From: Rhodobacter sp.
GTDB taxonomy: Bacteria; Pseudomonadota; Alphaproteobacteria; Rhodobacterales; Rhodobacteraceae
Direction of reading: 5' to 3'
Assembly (NCBI GenBank): GCA_016704435.1
Contig: JADJAB010000031.1
Span: 1 to 6,446, forward strand
Length of the DNA: 6,446 nucleotides
Made by a program: the position numbers and the translations under genes. The notes under the pieces are model-generated. The model was not told the origin of the DNA. It was given only the letters and a program-made list of their open reading frames with translations, and did no database searches. How positions within the stretch are numbered: position 1 is the first letter of the stretch; each line of letters opens with the position of its first letter. Positions 5,654-6,446 of the stretch are shown here, piece after piece.

Positions 5654-6446
5654 ATGCGATCCATTGTCACCGGTGCCGCACAGATGGGCGCGATCCAGAA
5701 GGCCGAAAGCCGGACCGAGGTTGTCGCCCGGATGCTGCGCCTGCTCGAAGAGGCGGCCGCGGCGGGCTGCGATCTGGTGGTCTATCCCGAACTCTGCCTT
5801 ACCACCTTCTTCCCGCGCTGGTACACCGAATCCCGGGACGAAATCCTGGCCTGGTTCGAACGCGAGATGCCGGGTCCGGAAACCGCGCCGCTTTTCCGAA
5901 CGCGCCCGCGTGCTCGGGATTGCGCTGTCACTGGGATATGCCGAACTTACCCCGAAGGTCGCCGCTTCAACACACAGATCGTCACTGACAGGGCTGGCCG
6001 GATTGTCGGCAAATATCGGAAGATCCACCTTCCCGGACATGCCGATTTCGATCCCGCCCGCAGCTTTCAACACCTCGAGAAATACTACTTCGAACCGGGG
6101 GATCTCGGCTTTCCGGTGTTCCGGAATCTCGATGCCTGGATGGGCATGCTGATCTGCAACGACCGCAGATGGCCAGAAGCTTACCGCGAACTTGGCCTGC
6201 AGGGGGCCGAGTTGATCCTCCGGGCTACAACACTCCATCACGCAATTCGCAGAACGCCGGCGAAGCCGGAGTTGCGGCAGTTCCATTCCGATCTGTCGGT
6301 TCAGGCGGGCGCCTATCAGAACTCTGCCGGGTCGTGTCGGTTGCCAAATGCGGCACTGAGGACGGCCACCACATGATCGGCGGCAGCGTCATTGTCGCTC
6401 CCGACGGGCGCATCGTGGCCAAGGCGGTGACCGAAAGCGACGAACT
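5654..6446 (+). pseudogene. N-carbamoyl-D-amino-acid hydrolase (nitrilase superfamily), multiply frameshifted and partial
   Basis: This enzyme hydrolyses N-carbamoyl-D-amino acids to D-amino acids, CO2 and ammonia, the second step of hydantoin use, in the cytoplasm. ATG 5654 follows AAGGAG (5637-5642) by 11 nt. The nitrilase triad is visible: E46 (VVYPELCLTTFFPRW), K123 (GKYRKIHLPGH) and C168 (LICNDRRWPEAYRELG). The family's FQHLEKYYFEPGDLGFPV is also present. Five single-base indels break it: an extra C at 5896-5897, a lost G after 5954, a lost base near 6218-6220, an extra base near 6266-6269, and a lost T near 6328-6329 that destroys a Trp codon. Between them the family sequence reappears in the other frame (for example ERARVLGIALSLGYAEL at 5898-5948 and CGTEDGHHMIGGSVIVAPDG near the end). 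As written, the first frame stops at 6374-6376. The repaired gene continues past the window, with roughly 40 residues missing from a family length near 304. Confidence 0.87.

Noticed and set aside
5310..6152. 280-codon + strand frame overlapping the hydrolase
   Set aside because: Only 5898-5954 of it is family sequence, explained by the hydrolase frameshifts; the rest is Arg/Ser/Pro-rich noise.
5354..6286. 310-codon open frame on the - strand
   Set aside because: It is antisense to the N-carbamoyl-D-amino-acid hydrolase, whose catalytic motifs read on the + strand.
1..6446. CRISPR array, tRNA or rRNA
   Set aside because: No regularly spaced repeats and no recognisable tRNA or rRNA segments were seen on either strand.

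Overview
The window is a mobile-element-rich accessory region from a high-GC proteobacterium. Protein style (IS66 TnpABC, IS1111-type transposase, resolvase-like recombinase, short SH3b lipoprotein) suggests an alphaproteobacterium, perhaps Rhodobacterales or a relative. That placement is inference from remembered family resemblance, not from a marker gene.

Layout. (1) 1-2341 is an IS66-family insertion sequence with tnpA, tnpB and tnpC on the + strand. Matching 11-bp ends (10/11) lie at 1-11 and 2331-2341. tnpB has a one-base insertion and is broken; tnpA and tnpC are intact. (2) About 2348-3720 is an IS110-family element of the IS1111 subgroup on the - strand, starting only a few bases after the IS66 end. 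It has perfect 12-bp sub-terminal inverted repeats (2351-2362 and 3702-3713), a 342-aa DEDD transposase (2613-3641), a short 5' leader and a roughly 260-bp 3' non-coding region. That 3' region folds into a series of hairpins on the transposase strand and is the best candidate for the element's bridge/seek RNA. (3) About 3721-3987 is a spacer with no recognisable gene, ending in a 38-bp imperfect palindrome just before the next gene. (4) 3988-4709 is a small serine recombinase (resolvase/invertase type) broken by a one-base deletion. (5) 4914-5201 is an intact small SH3b-domain lipoprotein. (6) 5202-5653 holds no recognisable gene. (7) 5654-6446 is an N-carbamoyl-D-amino-acid hydrolase (nitrilase superfamily) that runs off the window end. 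It keeps its catalytic residues but carries five single-base indels, so it is a pseudogene unless the read is faulty.

How it works together. The transposase genes that drive the two IS elements (IS66 tnpC, IS1111 tnp) are undamaged. The recombinase and the metabolic gene downstream are decayed. This fits an old accessory locus that has collected insertion sequences. The most interesting signal is the structured RNA region of the IS1111 element, which contains short matches to its own end and flank that look like guide sequences.
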